From Acidicapsa acidisoli (GTDB lineage Bacteria; Acidobacteriota; Terriglobia; Terriglobales; Acidobacteriaceae), in NCBI RefSeq assembly GCF_025685625.1, contig NZ_JAGSYI010000004.1, positions 372,001-436,000 on the forward strand: DNA of 64,000 nt. Direction: 5' to 3'. The notes beneath the pieces were generated by a model, which saw nothing but the letters and a program-made list of their open reading frames with translations, ran no database searches and was not told the origin of the DNA. A program made the position numbers and the translations under genes. Below are positions 40,505 through 50,101 of the stretch, one piece after another; the first letter of the stretch is position 1; the number at the start of each line of letters is the position of its first letter.

Positions 40505-40647
40505 AAAGAACGGGGATCAGGGGTCAGCGATCAGCAAATCTATGAGTTTCCCGAGTGCGATAGATTGTCGAGCATTGAGGCACAATCCAGAGAAATCCAG
40601 AAGCGCCTGATCGACTCTAGAAGAGTTTTTCCTGATCCCTGTTCTTT
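40505..40647. repeat. 143-base element bounded by 17-bp inverted repeats
   Basis: AAAGAACGGGGATCAGG at 40505-40521 and its reverse complement at 40631-40647 match at 16 of 17 bases. Inside and beside them are more GATCAG/CTGATC words. It has no reading frame. The right end abuts the yebC stop by 13 bases. It looks like a small palindromic mobile or REP-type element, or a large hairpin at the 3' end of the yebC transcript. Confidence 0.55.
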
Positions 40648-40660
40648 GATCCCTGATTCC

Positions 40661-41410
40661 CTAGTTCGCCGCCGCTTCCATCTGCTCGGCATCCATGTCG
40701 AAGTTGGAATAAACGTTCTGCACGTCGTCCAGATCTTCGAGCGCATCCAGCAGCCGCACCATCTGGTTGGCATTTGCGCCTTCGAGCTTCGTATAGGTGG
40801 AAGCGACCATCGTGACTTCACTCATCACGGTCAGGATCTTGGCCGCCTTGACTGCGTTGAGCACAGCATCGAAGGAACCGGGTTCCGTCAGAATCTCCCA
40901 GGTATCGCCCTCGTCGCTCACATCCTCGCCGCCGTGTTCAAGCACAATATCCATCAATTGCTCTTCAGTAGCTTCCGATTTCTCGACAGCGATGACGCCC
41001 TTCTTCGAAAACATAAAGCGAACCGAGCCGGATTCGCCCAGGTTTCCATGATTCTTCGAGAAGGCAAATCGAACCTCGCTGACCGTGCGGTTGCGATTGT
41101 CCGTCAGCGTATCCACAATCACGGCGACGCCGCCCGGACCGTAGCCTTCGAAGGAAATCTCTTCGTAGGACGCACCTTCCAGTTCGCCGGTGCCACGCTG
41201 GATCGCACGCTTGATGTTGTCCTGCGGCATATTCTCCGCCTTGGCCGCAAGAATCGCACTGCGCAGGCGTGGATTGCCGTCAGGGTCGCCTCCGCCGGCC
41301 TTGGCCGCTACGGTGATTTCCTTGATCAGGCGGGTGAAGATCTTGCCGCGCTTTGCATCCAGCGCGCCTTTTTTGTGCTTGATAGTGGCCCATTTGGAAT
41401 GGCCGGACAT
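40661..41410 (-). CDS. yebC: YebC/PmpR-family regulatory protein
   Basis: This 249-aa protein has the invariant opening [28 protein letters not shown]. It also has the family core [40 protein letters not shown] and LTDNRNRT. Members act as DNA-binding regulators or, by recent work, as ribosome-linked factors that relieve stalling. The longest frame starts 102 bases earlier, but the family start is at 41410 with GAGGTCTC before it. It is a single gene. Confidence 0.95.
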   Translation of the reverse strand: MSGHSKWATIKHKKGALDAKRGKIFTRLIKEITVAAKAGGGDPDGNPRLRSAILAAKAENMPQDNIKRAIQRGTGELEGASYEEISFEGYGPGGVAVIVDTLTDNRNRTVSEVRFAFSKNHGNLGESGSVRFMFSKKGVIAVEKSEATEEQLMDIVLEHGGEDVSDEGDTWEILTEPGSFDAVLNAVKAAKILTVMSEVTMVASTYTKLEGANANQMVRLLDALEDLDDVQNVYSNFDMDAEQMEAAAN

Positions 41411-41593
41411 GAGAGACCTCAGTGCAGATGACAGTACGCTGGCGCACACACGGACGAATCCGGCGCGCCCAACCCAAAGAAGTATAGCACTGACCACGGT
41501 ATGGAGGCTCAAGCCTCTGATTTCAAATGGGTATGTGGGGAATCTCCGTAGCCCGATCCATGCTGCCCGCCCACCTCACGCCGATGCTCGCCG

Positions 41594-42472
41594 CTAAACC
41601 GGCGATGTATTCGGTTTCCCGTAAGCCCGGAGCATGATGTCCTGAAACCGGCACGGCTTCGGCGGCAACTCGGCGCTCAGATCGTATCGGAACGAATTAT
41701 CTTCGAGGAGGCGCAGCATCTCGGAAAGACTTTCCTCGGTCCGAATATGGTGGTGGTATTCCATCACGATCGCTCGAACACCTTTAAGAGCTCCTGAGGC
41801 CGCAACCTCCTGCATTACGCCCATTTCCGCTCCCTCAATGTCAATCTTCAGCAGGTCGACCGGCCCATGTATAAAGCTCGACAAGGTGACACACGGCACC
41901 TGTTGCGTCTCGCCCCCAATCCGCTCCTGCAGGAGGCTACCCTTCAGAGTCGCGAGATGGAGTTGCGAATTGCTGAAAAACGTCGCCTCACCGATCGTGG
42001 ACGACAGCGCAACATTGTAGAGAGAAACATCGGACAGACCATTCTCCGACACGTTACGCGAAAGCAGCTCAAACATGCTTTTGTCGGGCTCAAAACCGAT
42101 GACCTTCGCCTGCGGGAACAACTTCTTAAAGAACAGTATCGAGATTCCTATGTTGCTGCCGCAGTCCAGAATGAATGGCGTGTTTCCTTCCGGCAGGAAC
42201 GCATATTCCCTGCGAACAAAAATCTCCTGCAATAGAAATGACAGCGTCGCCAGGGAAGATGCGTACAGTCGCATTCCCAGGATATTTACCGGCTTGTTGG
42301 CATTGTGAGCGCTGAACCTCGCCATCTTGACCCGGAGAGCAAGCGTCCAAAATTCAATGCAGGATCTGGCCACTTCTTTCCGCACATCTCGATTCACTCG
42401 GCCAAAGCGCAAGGACTCCGCAAGACTTCGTGGAAACCACAAAATTAGTCCCGCCACGCGACGCACGAACAT
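41594..42472 (-). CDS. FkbM-family SAM-dependent methyltransferase
   Basis: This 292-aa methyltransferase has SAM-binding motif I in FILDCGSNIGISILFFKKLFP (about residues 100-120), then VIGFEPDKSMFELL with the acidic ribose-binding Glu and LLKIDIEGAEMGVM, the FkbM signature. FkbM enzymes O-methylate sugars or polyketides; here the substrate is unknown. The next gene on the same strand is a diguanylate cyclase, so a link to surface polysaccharide is possible but unproven. Confidence 0.88.
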   Translation of the reverse strand: MFVRRVAGLILWFPRSLAESLRFGRVNRDVRKEVARSCIEFWTLALRVKMARFSAHNANKPVNILGMRLYASSLATLSFLLQEIFVRREYAFLPEGNTPFILDCGSNIGISILFFKKLFPQAKVIGFEPDKSMFELLSRNVSENGLSDVSLYNVALSSTIGEATFFSNSQLHLATLKGSLLQERIGGETQQVPCVTLSSFIHGPVDLLKIDIEGAEMGVMQEVAASGALKGVRAIVMEYHHHIRTEESLSEMLRLLEDNSFRYDLSAELPPKPCRFQDIMLRAYGKPNTSPV

Positions 42473-42575
42473 TGAGCCAGGAACTCCTTCTTCAGCATCG
42501 GTTGGCTCGCATTCTATCGCGTTTCAGTAACACTTCAAGTTCAACGCGGAAGTTGGGATTGAAAAAAGGTCGCGC

Positions 42576-44120
42576 TCAAGCAACCTCGACACGATTACGC
42601 CCCAGAGCCTTGGCTCGATATAGCGCCAGATCCGCTTTCTTGAGCAGAATTTCCGGCGCCGCCTCGCCGTCGTTGTCGTGGCTCGCGATCCCCACACTTA
42701 CGCTCACATGCACATGGCAACCATCCGCGAGAACGGGCTGCTCGCAAACCGTCTGGCGAATGCGCTCCGCGATCACCTGGGCTCCCTCCATCCGCGTCTC
42801 AGGCAGCAATACTGAGAACTCCTCCCCTCCATAACGCGCCAGCAGGTCCGTCTTCCGAAGACTCAGTAAAAGCAGTTGCGCAACAATGCGCAGGACAGCA
42901 TCCCCAACCGGATGTCCATATTCGTCATTCACGTCCTTGAAGAAGTCCAGATCGATCATCAAGACAGACAGCGGCAGTTGATTCCGCGTAAAGCGAAGAC
43001 ACTCAATCTCCAGCGCCTGATAAAAACGCCTGCGATTTGCAACGCCGGTCAGCGGATCCGTCTCAGCGCGACCGCGAAGCTCCTCGCGCAAACGTACCTG
43101 CGCCGTCACGTCGGCAAAGATCACCGCTCGTCCTATCAGCCGCGATGCAGAGTTAGAGGAAGCAGTAAATAGCGGCCATTTGCGAACCTCGTACGACAGA
43201 GGATCAGAGCCCTCCATCGTTATCTCGACCTCATCCTCCGTGCTCCTCACCGCCTCGACAAAAGTAGAAGTGTCGGAAAGCATCGAAACAACATCGGTTC
43301 CCAGATTCCTCTTGTTCAGAATCGGAAACATAGCATGGGCTGCGGGATTAAAGTCAAGCAGGCGATCGTGCGTGTCGAGGATCAGCACCGCGTCCCGCAT
43401 GCTGTTGAAGATCAGGTTCCGCGCCAGTGGCGCAAGGTCAAAGATGCCGCAATGAAAGATGCCGTAATAAATCAACGCGCAGGTAAGACCAAGCGTGACC
43501 GGCGTAACATCCAGGCCCCACGGGCTCAATCCCGTCAGATAAACAAAATATCCGACAAAGGGCAGAAAGGATGCTGTCACCAGAATCATGGCCTGCTTTT
43601 GAAAAAGCAGAGAAGCATTCCGCAGGCCGGAAAGATAAATCCACGCCCCCACCAGGAACGCTACCATGAGATAGGCGTTGTCGAGCACCGACAGAGGTCC
43701 CCGCTCCACCATCAGCACCCGAAACGGACCGCGTTGCACCATCGTCATCGGCGCGGTATAGAAGAGATTTTTGTAATTGGTGTAGTGCCCAACGAAGGTG
43801 ATTGCAGGAATGACGAACAGCAGCGGAGTCCGCCCTCGCCGCCCATTGTGCTTGCAGGCAGCGAGCACCCAAAGGCCACCGGCCCACGGCAAAGCAAGAT
43901 ACTCTACATCGAGCCAACGCCGGGCCGCGGTCGTCGTAGTCTGCGCGATCTCTCCAGCATAGCCAAAGGCGTACACAGCCATCGAAGCAACCAGAATCGC
44001 AAAGGCCGTTGCTTCCGGTGCGTCCTTGCGCCGACTCCATGTAATCGTTGCCAGAAACGCCAGCAACAGCGCGATTCCTGTTAGTAGAAATCGCGCGAGA
44101 ACTACAACGTCGATACCCAT
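42576..44120 (-). CDS. Membrane diguanylate cyclase (7TM-PAS-GGDEF)
   Basis: This protein of about 514 aa makes cyclic di-GMP. The first 230 residues form seven transmembrane helices of the kind found at the front of some histidine kinases. A PAS domain follows (LIFNSMRDAVLILDTHDRLLDFNPAAHAM). The GGDEF domain has DPLTGVANRRRFYQ, GGEEF near residue 429 and an intact RKTD inhibitory site five residues before it. The ATG at 44118-44120 or a GTG two codons earlier may be the start. It differs in its sensor part from the MASE1 cyclase at 35.6 kb, so the two answer different signals. Confidence 0.92.
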   Translation of the reverse strand: MGIDVVVLARFLLTGIALLLAFLATITWSRRKDAPEATAFAILVASMAVYAFGYAGEIAQTTTTAARRWLDVEYLALPWAGGLWVLAACKHNGRRGRTPLLFVIPAITFVGHYTNYKNLFYTAPMTMVQRGPFRVLMVERGPLSVLDNAYLMVAFLVGAWIYLSGLRNASLLFQKQAMILVTASFLPFVGYFVYLTGLSPWGLDVTPVTLGLTCALIYYGIFHCGIFDLAPLARNLIFNSMRDAVLILDTHDRLLDFNPAAHAMFPILNKRNLGTDVVSMLSDTSTFVEAVRSTEDEVEITMEGSDPLSYEVRKWPLFTASSNSASRLIGRAVIFADVTAQVRLREELRGRAETDPLTGVANRRRFYQALEIECLRFTRNQLPLSVLMIDLDFFKDVNDEYGHPVGDAVLRIVAQLLLLSLRKTDLLARYGGEEFSVLLPETRMEGAQVIAERIRQTVCEQPVLADGCHVHVSVSVGIASHDNDGEAAPEILLKKADLALYRAKALGRNRVEVA

Positions 44121-44364
44121 GAACACCTATAAGCGAATCAGCAAATGGTCAAGATTTTGACTTTAGCTAGAGGAAGAATACAATAGCGTTCCCATCGCAT
44201 TCGCGGAGATTTTTCATTTCGACACACCTTACTAAGAATCCAACATGCCCTTCACAAAGCATCGAATGGACGCACATTTACGCTCGTCCCCGGCACTGAA
44301 TCGGCACTTCGTGCATCCATTATCCTTTTTTGGAACCATCGCAAGCACGCTAAAGGAGTATCCA

Positions 44365-47007
44365 GTGAGGTTCGCTCTCCGTAACGGTTTTCGCTCCAGA
44401 CTTCAATCCAGACGCACCGCGCAAATCGCCGCAACCGTTCTGGCGCCGCTGCTGGCTCTTGGCGTCGTCGGCCCGCTCACTCACCGCGCCGCGGCCCAGT
44501 CCCACGAATCGGCGCACCCCCGGCATCTTTCCCTCGACGCCGTAACAGCCGCGCACACACTGCCCAACGGCCTGGAGATACAGGCAGGTTCGATCCAGTC
44601 AGGTTCCATCCAGTCTGGATCGGCAGTCATGCAGGTAACTGCCCTGCGCGACGACCTGCTGCGCGTTCGCATCGGAGCCACTGGGACACTCCCCGAAGAC
44701 GCCTCCTGGGCCGTCCTGCCGGCATCAAGAACCGCCAGCGTGAATGTGAAAGCCGAAAACACGGACAAGACTGTAGGCTTCTCGACCGCAAAACTCCGCG
44801 TCTCCATCCAGCGCAATCCGCTCGCGATGACCGTGACCGATCTCGCTGGCAACGTCATCACGGAAGACATCCCAGACCACCCGATCGAGTTTCACGGCAA
44901 CGAATTTCGCATCCACAAGCGCTCCCCCGAAGACGAACACTACTTCGGCCTCGGCGACAAACCGGGCCCGCTCGACCGCCGCAACGAAGCCTTCACCAAC
45001 TGGAACACCGACGCTTTCGGCTGGCAGGAATCCACCGACCCCATCTACAAAACCATCCCCTTCGTCCTCACCTTCCGCAAAGGCATCGCCGCCGGCGTCT
45101 TCCTCGACAACACCTGGCGTTCCAGCTTCGAGTTCAACAAGGAACTCCGCGATGGCTACTCCTTCGGCTCCGAAGGCGGCCCGCTCGACTACTACATCCT
45201 CTACGGCCCCGCACCGAAAGATGTGATCCAGGAATGGGCCTGGATGACCGGCGCCACCCCGCTGCCGCCCCTGTGGACCCTCGGCTACCAGCAGTCGCGC
45301 TACAGCTACTACCCCGAATCCGAAGTCCGCCGCATCGCCAGCCGCCTCCGCAGCGAACACATCCCCGCCGACGTAATCTGGCTCGACATCGACTACCAGC
45401 TCAAAAACCGTCCCTTCACCGTCGATCCCGAACGATTCCCGCACTTCGATCAGATGATCCAGGACCTGAAGGCCGAGCATCTCCACACCGTCGTCATCAC
45501 CGACCTGCATATAGCCAAACTCCCCAACGCAGGCTACAAACCCTATGATTCAGGCATCGCCGGAGACCACTTCGTCAAAAATCCCGACGGCTCCATCTTC
45601 TCCGGCGTCGTCTGGCCCGGGCCAGCCGTCTTCCCCGACTTCACCCAGAAATCCAGCCGCGATTGGTGGGGCACGCTCTACGCCGACTTTGTCCATCGCG
45701 GCGTCGCCGGCTTCTGGAACGACATGAACGAACCATCCGTCTTCGAAGTCGTCTCCAAAACCATGCCCGACGACACCCAGCACCGCATCGAAGAGCCCGG
45801 CTTCCAGACCCGCACCGCCAGCCATCTCGAAATCCATAACGTCTTTGGCATGGAAAACTCACGCGGCACCTTCGAAGGCGTTCTCAAACTCGCGCCAGAT
45901 CGCAGACCCTTCGTGATGACCCGCGCCAGCTACGCCGGAGGCCAGCGCTACGCCGCCACCTGGACCGGCGACAACTCCAGCACCTGGAACCACCTCCGCC
46001 AGACCACCCCACAGCTCATCAACCTCGGCCTAAGCGGCTTCGGCCTCGCAGGCGCGGACGTAGGCGGCTTCGCCGGTTCCCCGCAACCCGAACTCCTGAC
46101 CAAGTGGCTCGAAATCGCCGCCTTCCACCCCATCGACCGCGACCACACCTCCATGGGCACTTTCCCCCAGGAGCCGTGGGAAAACGGCACCACCGAAGAC
46201 CTCAACCTTCGCCGCAAGTTCATCGAAACCCGCTACCGGCTCATGACCTACCTCTACACCACCGCCGAAGAGATGAGCCGAACAGGAATTCCGATGATGC
46301 GGTCGCTCTTCCTCGAATTCCCCAACGCCAGCAAAGACCGGCACCCCATCGACCTCAACACCAACAACGAATTCCTCATGGGCCCCGACCTGCTCGTCGC
46401 CCCGTCGCCCTACGAAGACATGCTCGACAACTACGACGCCGTCCTCCCGCCCGTAGGCTGGTACGACTTCTGGACCGGAAAGCGTATCGCAAACAAGGGC
46501 CAGGAATCCATGCGCCTCGGCAACGACAACATTCCCGACAAAGAACTCCAGATCAACCTCCACCCCAGCGTCGACACCGTTCCAGTCTTCGCCCGCGGCG
46601 GCTCTATCCTGCCCATCCAGCCGCTCGTCCAAAGCACCGAAGAAAAGCCCGCAGGCCCGCTCACCCTGCGCGTCTACCCGCCGCTCCGCGCCGGCAACCC
46701 CTGCGAAGGCAGCCTCTACCTCGACGACGGCATCAGCTACGCCTACCAGAAAGGCGACTACCTCCGCCTCAAATTCACCTGCGAACTCACCCCCACCGGC
46801 ATCACCGTAAAAGTAAGCCCGCGCGAAGGCAGCTTCACCCCCTGGTGGACTCAATTCTCCGTAGAAATCTACGGCGCGACCAAACCTGCAGCCAGCGTAA
46901 CCACAGCATCCGGCCCAGTCACCGCGACCTACAGCAGCGAACACCAGCGAGTAGCCGCAATAGTCCCCGACGACGGAAAAGGATTGAATCTGACCGTGAC
47001 ATACTGA
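44365..47007 (+). CDS. Exported alpha-glucosidase, glycoside hydrolase family 31
   Basis: This protein of about 880 aa hydrolyses alpha-linked glucosides or xylosides at non-reducing ends, probably in the periplasm or outside. The signal peptide ends near THRAAAQ. A galactose-mutarotase-like N-domain precedes the barrel. The nucleophile Asp is in GFWNDMNEPSVF (near residue 453), and the acid/base Asp is in TWTGDNSSTW (near 535). GTG 44365 with AAAGGAG 8 bases upstream is chosen over ATG 44245, whose 40 extra residues do not look like a signal. A small tandem repeat (GSIQSGSIQSGS) lies near residue 75. Exact substrate unknown. Confidence 0.9.
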   Translation: MRFALRNGFRSRLQSRRTAQIAATVLAPLLALGVVGPLTHRAAAQSHESAHPRHLSLDAVTAAHTLPNGLEIQAGSIQSGSIQSGSAVMQVTALRDDLLRVRIGATGTLPEDASWAVLPASRTASVNVKAENTDKTVGFSTAKLRVSIQRNPLAMTVTDLAGNVITEDIPDHPIEFHGNEFRIHKRSPEDEHYFGLGDKPGPLDRRNEAFTNWNTDAFGWQESTDPIYKTIPFVLTFRKGIAAGVFLDNTWRSSFEFNKELRDGYSFGSEGGPLDYYILYGPAPKDVIQEWAWMTGATPLPPLWTLGYQQSRYSYYPESEVRRIASRLRSEHIPADVIWLDIDYQLKNRPFTVDPERFPHFDQMIQDLKAEHLHTVVITDLHIAKLPNAGYKPYDSGIAGDHFVKNPDGSIFSGVVWPGPAVFPDFTQKSSRDWWGTLYADFVHRGVAGFWNDMNEPSVFEVVSKTMPDDTQHRIEEPGFQTRTASHLEIHNVFGMENSRGTFEGVLKLAPDRRPFVMTRASYAGGQRYAATWTGDNSSTWNHLRQTTPQLINLGLSGFGLAGADVGGFAGSPQPELLTKWLEIAAFHPIDRDHTSMGTFPQEPWENGTTEDLNLRRKFIETRYRLMTYLYTTAEEMSRTGIPMMRSLFLEFPNASKDRHPIDLNTNNEFLMGPDLLVAPSPYEDMLDNYDAVLPPVGWYDFWTGKRIANKGQESMRLGNDNIPDKELQINLHPSVDTVPVFARGGSILPIQPLVQSTEEKPAGPLTLRVYPPLRAGNPCEGSLYLDDGISYAYQKGDYLRLKFTCELTPTGITVKVSPREGSFTPWWTQFSVEIYGATKPAASVTTASGPVTATYSSEHQRVAAIVPDDGKGLNLTVTY

Positions 47008-47012
47008 CGCTG

Positions 47013-47612
47013 ATGTTCTCGCTCCTCAGGCCTAAGCAATCCTCGATCTACAGCCTGTTGGAGCAGGCCCGGAATCTCCCTGTCAGTTACGGCATCGCTC
47101 TTAACACTCAGCGCGGCACGGAAGAACATCCCATCCCCGAAGGCTACGTCCGCGACCACACTCGCACCACCATCGGCCGCGGCGCAGCCGCCTTTGACGC
47201 TGCCAAGGAAGCCTTTCGTCTGTGGCAGCAATTCGATTTGGGCTGGGTGCGCGTCGCAAATCCCGAGGCGAAGATCGAGCAAGAAGAGGTCATTGCTGTA
47301 GAAGCGCACTCCCTCGGCCTCTGGTCCGTCAATTTCAGCCGTATCCTCTATATCATCGACGAGCCCAACCACGAGCCCGTCCGATTCGGTTTCGGCTATG
47401 GCACCACGCCCCTCCATGTCGAGCGCGGCGAAGAACGCTTCCTGCTCGAGTTCTACCCAGCCTCCGGCGAGGTCTGCTACGACCTGTTAGCCTTCTCGCA
47501 ACCATCAAACTGGCTTGCCCGGCTCGGCTATCCCTATACCCGCAGCCGCCAGCATAAATTCGCCCAGGATTCCCACCACCGCATGAGGCAGATTGCCAGC
47601 GCTGCCTCTTGA
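47013..47612 (+). CDS. DUF1990 family protein
   Basis: This 199-aa cytoplasmic protein matches DUF1990 over its length. It shows TTIGRGAAAFDAAKEAFRLWQQFDLGWV, FSRILYIIDEPNHEPVRFGFGYGTTPLHVERGEERF, LLAFSQPSNWLARLGYPYTRSRQ and HRMRQI. The family fold resembles lipid-binding START-like proteins; function unknown. The start at 47013 lies 5 bases after the GH31 stop, so it is probably co-transcribed, although a sugar-related role is not implied by the family. Confidence 0.85.
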   Translation: MFSLLRPKQSSIYSLLEQARNLPVSYGIALNTQRGTEEHPIPEGYVRDHTRTTIGRGAAAFDAAKEAFRLWQQFDLGWVRVANPEAKIEQEEVIAVEAHSLGLWSVNFSRILYIIDEPNHEPVRFGFGYGTTPLHVERGEERFLLEFYPASGEVCYDLLAFSQPSNWLARLGYPYTRSRQHKFAQDSHHRMRQIASAAS

Positions 47613-47625
47613 AGGACCGCCTTAT

Positions 47626-47650
47626 CTTAGCTAAAATCAATTTAGCTAAG
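47626..47650. promoter_or_regulatory. Palindromic operator of the toxin-antitoxin operon
   Basis: A perfect 10-bp inverted repeat (CTTAGCTAAA and TTTAGCTAAG, 5 bases apart) ends inside the antitoxin's AAGGAG ribosome site. Phd/YefM-type antitoxins bind such palindromes to repress their own operon, so this is a likely operator. Confidence 0.75.
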
Positions 47651-47659
47651 GAGCGCCGA

Positions 47660-47959
47660 ATGCAAGCCACCATGCACGAAGCCAAAACCAACCTCTCAAA
47701 ACTGGTCGCCCGCGCCCGCGCAGGAGAAGAAGTCATTCTCACCAGCGGCAAATCGCACGCTCCAATAGCCCGCATTGTGCCGATTGCCACCGCCGAAGCC
47801 CCGGCCTTGAAAGAGCGTCCTATTGGTCTTTACGCGAAGGAGATGGGTTCAGGACCAATTTTCCTGGAACCAATGACGGAGGAAGAACTCGCCCTATGGG
47901 AGGCTCCCCTCGTGTCTAGCTGGACGAGCAATGCGCCGCTATCGGACGATTCCGAGTGA
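47660..47959 (+). CDS. Phd/YefM-type antitoxin
   Basis: This 99-aa antitoxin binds DNA by its N-terminal domain, MQATMHEAKTNLSKLVARARAGEEVILTSGKSHAPIARIVP, the prevent-host-death fold. It neutralises the PIN toxin with its C-terminal tail, which is rich in Glu and Leu/Trp (MTEEELALWEAPL). AAGGAG lies 7 bases before the ATG, overlapping the palindromic operator. The stop overlaps the toxin start (GTGA). Confidence 0.9.
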   Translation: MQATMHEAKTNLSKLVARARAGEEVILTSGKSHAPIARIVPIATAEAPALKERPIGLYAKEMGSGPIFLEPMTEEELALWEAPLVSSWTSNAPLSDDSE

Positions 47960-48342
47960 AACTCCTCCTCGACACAAACGCTTTGCTTTGGATGATGAAC
48001 GGTAGTCCCCAACTGAGCCAAAGAGCAAATGCGGCTATCAGGAGCTTGAGCAATGAAGGGTTTGTATCTATTGGCAGTATCTGGGAGGCCGCAATCAAGC
48101 ACCGGAGTGGAAACCTTCCTCAAGCCGCTACATTGCTGAGCGATCCGCGCGCAGTTCTTGCCAATTTGAATCTCACCCCGCTACCACTCCACTTGGAGCA
48201 CGCTAAGCTGGCCGGTTTGATGACAAATTCCCACAAAGACCCCTTAAACCGAATGATTGCCGCTCAGGCGATCTTGGAAGGCTTGACGTTAGTCAGCGCG
48301 GACGCCATCTTCGACTCCATGCTGGTTACCCGGCTCTGGTAG
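47956..48342 (+). CDS. PIN-domain ribonuclease toxin (VapC-like)
   Basis: This 128-aa PIN-domain RNase has acidic residues for Mg2+ visible in LLDTNALLWMM (Asp6), SIWEAAIKH (Glu), DPLNRMIAAQA (Asp) and LVSADAIFD (Asp). The HSGNL-type helix and the DPLNRMIA motif are typical of the PIN toxins paired with Phd antitoxins. A GTG start overlaps the antitoxin stop by 4 bases. It is expected to cut tRNA or other RNA; the target is unknown. All four acidic positions are intact, so the toxin looks active. Confidence 0.9.
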   Translation: MKLLLDTNALLWMMNGSPQLSQRANAAIRSLSNEGFVSIGSIWEAAIKHRSGNLPQAATLLSDPRAVLANLNLTPLPLHLEHAKLAGLMTNSHKDPLNRMIAAQAILEGLTLVSADAIFDSMLVTRLW

Positions 48343-48389
48343 CCTCCACGCCAATGCCCTGCAAGCCCATTAACTGATAACCTTGAAGG

Positions 48390-49085
48390 ATGAAATTCGG
48401 AGTACTCGTCTTCCCCGGATCGAACTGCGATCACGACGCCTACAACGTAATCGCAGAAATCGCGCACCAGCCCGTCAGCTTCCTCTGGCATGACTCCGAG
48501 GACCTCGGCAACGTCGACGCCGTGCTCGTTCCCGGCGGATTCGCCTATGGCGACTACCTCCGCACCGGCGCCATCGCCCGCTTCTCGCCCGTCATGCAGG
48601 CCGTCAAGCGCTTCGCGGACGGCGGCGGACTCGTCCTCGGCATCTGCAACGGCTTTCAGATCCTCGCCGAATCCGGCCTTCTGCCCGGCGCGCTCATGCG
48701 CAACGCCGGCCTCAAGTACATCTGCAAACAGGTCCACCTGCGCGTCGAAACCACCAACAGCGCCTTCACCAACCAGCTCCGCACCAGCGAAGTCCTCCAG
48801 ATCCCCATCGGTCACATGGAAGGCAACTACTACTGCGACGCCGAAACCCTTCGCGAACTCGAATCCGAAGACCGCATCGCCTTCCGCTACGCCACGCCCA
48901 CCGGCGCAATCGCCCCCGAAGCCAACCCCAACGGGTCGCTCGGCAACATCGCCGGAATCCTGAACCGTGGCCGCAACGTCCTCGGCATGATGCCCCACCC
49001 CGACCGCTCCAGCGAAAAACTCCTCGGCTCCGCCGACGGGCTCAGGATCTTCTCATCGATGATCGAAGCGCTTGCCACTCGTTAA
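48390..49085 (+). CDS. purQ: Phosphoribosylformylglycinamidine synthase, glutaminase subunit
   Basis: PurQ supplies ammonia from glutamine to PurL in the fourth step of purine synthesis. The 231-aa class I amidotransferase has the nucleophile Cys in [10 protein letters not shown] (near residue 87) and the His-Glu pair in [10 protein letters not shown] (near 203). The family start is [15 protein letters not shown], and [11 protein letters not shown] follows. PurS and PurL are not adjacent here. It lies 48 bases after the toxin gene but is probably expressed from its own promoter. Confidence 0.95.
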   Translation: MKFGVLVFPGSNCDHDAYNVIAEIAHQPVSFLWHDSEDLGNVDAVLVPGGFAYGDYLRTGAIARFSPVMQAVKRFADGGGLVLGICNGFQILAESGLLPGALMRNAGLKYICKQVHLRVETTNSAFTNQLRTSEVLQIPIGHMEGNYYCDAETLRELESEDRIAFRYATPTGAIAPEANPNGSLGNIAGILNRGRNVLGMMPHPDRSSEKLLGSADGLRIFSSMIEALATR

Positions 49086-49129
49086 TCGTTGCGCAGGGTA
49101 GTGAAGAGGAACAGGAAATCAACTCCCCC

Positions 49130-49984
49130 ATGATCGATATCCATCACCACCTCATCTACGGCGTAGACGACGGAGCGGCCGACCTAGAAACCTCAGTCGC
49201 CATGGCCGAAGTAGCCATCGCCGAAGGCGTCACGCACATCATCTGCACCCCACACTCCAGCGACAGCTACCCCTATCAGGCCGAACTCAACGCCGAGCGC
49301 ATGGCCGAGATTCAGGAGCGCGTCGGCGACCGCATCGAACTCGGCCTCGCCTGCGACTTCCACCTCAACGCCGACAACATCCAGGACGCCCTGCAAAACC
49401 CGCTCAAGTACTCGATCCGCGGCAAAGGCTACCTGCTCGTCGAGTTCCCCGAAATGGCCATCCCGCCCCAGCTCGGCGAAGCGCTGCACCGCCTGCAGGC
49501 CGCCGGATACACCAACATCATCACCCACCCCGAGCGCAATCCAGTCATCGTCCGCCGCCCCGAGATGCTGGCCGAGTGGATCCGCATGGGCTGCGTCGTC
49601 CAGGTGACGGCCTCGTCCCTCTACGGCCGTTTCGGCAACTCCGCCGAAGCCTTCTCCAACGAACTCCTCGACCGCAACTGGATCCACTTCCTCGCCACCG
49701 ACGCGCACAATCTCGACTGGCGTCCGCCGCACCTGAAGAAAGCCTACGACTACGTAGCCAACCGTTCCGGCGAAGAAACCGCCCGCCGCCTCTGCGTCGA
49801 AAACCCGCGCGCCGCCATCGAAGGCGCCAAAATGGCCCACCAGCCCGAAGCCATCGGCATCTGGGACAGCCAGCCCCTTAAATTCCAGGAGACAGTGAGA
49901 TCCACCCCGAAACGCTCGACCGAATCGAACAAAACCGAAGGTCAAAAAACCGGCGGCTTCTTAAGCAAGATCTTCGGCAAGTAA
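49130..49984 (+). CDS. CpsB/YwqE-type tyrosine-protein phosphatase
   Basis: This 284-aa PHP-fold metallophosphatase removes phosphate from the tyrosine kinases that control capsule polymer length. Metal-binding motifs are [32 protein letters not shown] and [11 protein letters not shown]. The C-terminal 45 residues (after IWDSQP) are Lys/Ser/Thr-rich and extend beyond the usual enzyme, ending GFLSKIFGK, possibly a membrane-facing helix. No tyrosine kinase is in this window. It is the last gene before the accessory region. Confidence 0.88.
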   Translation: MIDIHHHLIYGVDDGAADLETSVAMAEVAIAEGVTHIICTPHSSDSYPYQAELNAERMAEIQERVGDRIELGLACDFHLNADNIQDALQNPLKYSIRGKGYLLVEFPEMAIPPQLGEALHRLQAAGYTNIITHPERNPVIVRRPEMLAEWIRMGCVVQVTASSLYGRFGNSAEAFSNELLDRNWIHFLATDAHNLDWRPPHLKKAYDYVANRSGEETARRLCVENPRAAIEGAKMAHQPEAIGIWDSQPLKFQETVRSTPKRSTESNKTEGQKTGGFLSKIFGK

Positions 49985-50101
49985 TCCGCCCACCGAGGCG
50001 GCTACACCTGCCTGCCTTCCCTTGACTAGCCTTTCTTTCCGTCGCACTTACCTTTCTTTCTATCACTCCCCTAGGGAGTCCGCTGGTGTTCCTCGTAGTA
50101 T

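Noticed and set aside
44245-44364. N-terminal extension of the GH31 protein from ATG 44245
   Set aside because: No ribosome site, and the signal peptide and AAAGGAG favour GTG 44365.
46104-47012. Upstream extension of the DUF1990 frame through the GH31 gene
   Set aside because: The 303 extra codons are Arg/Pro/His-rich out-of-frame GH31 sequence; the family match begins exactly at 47013.
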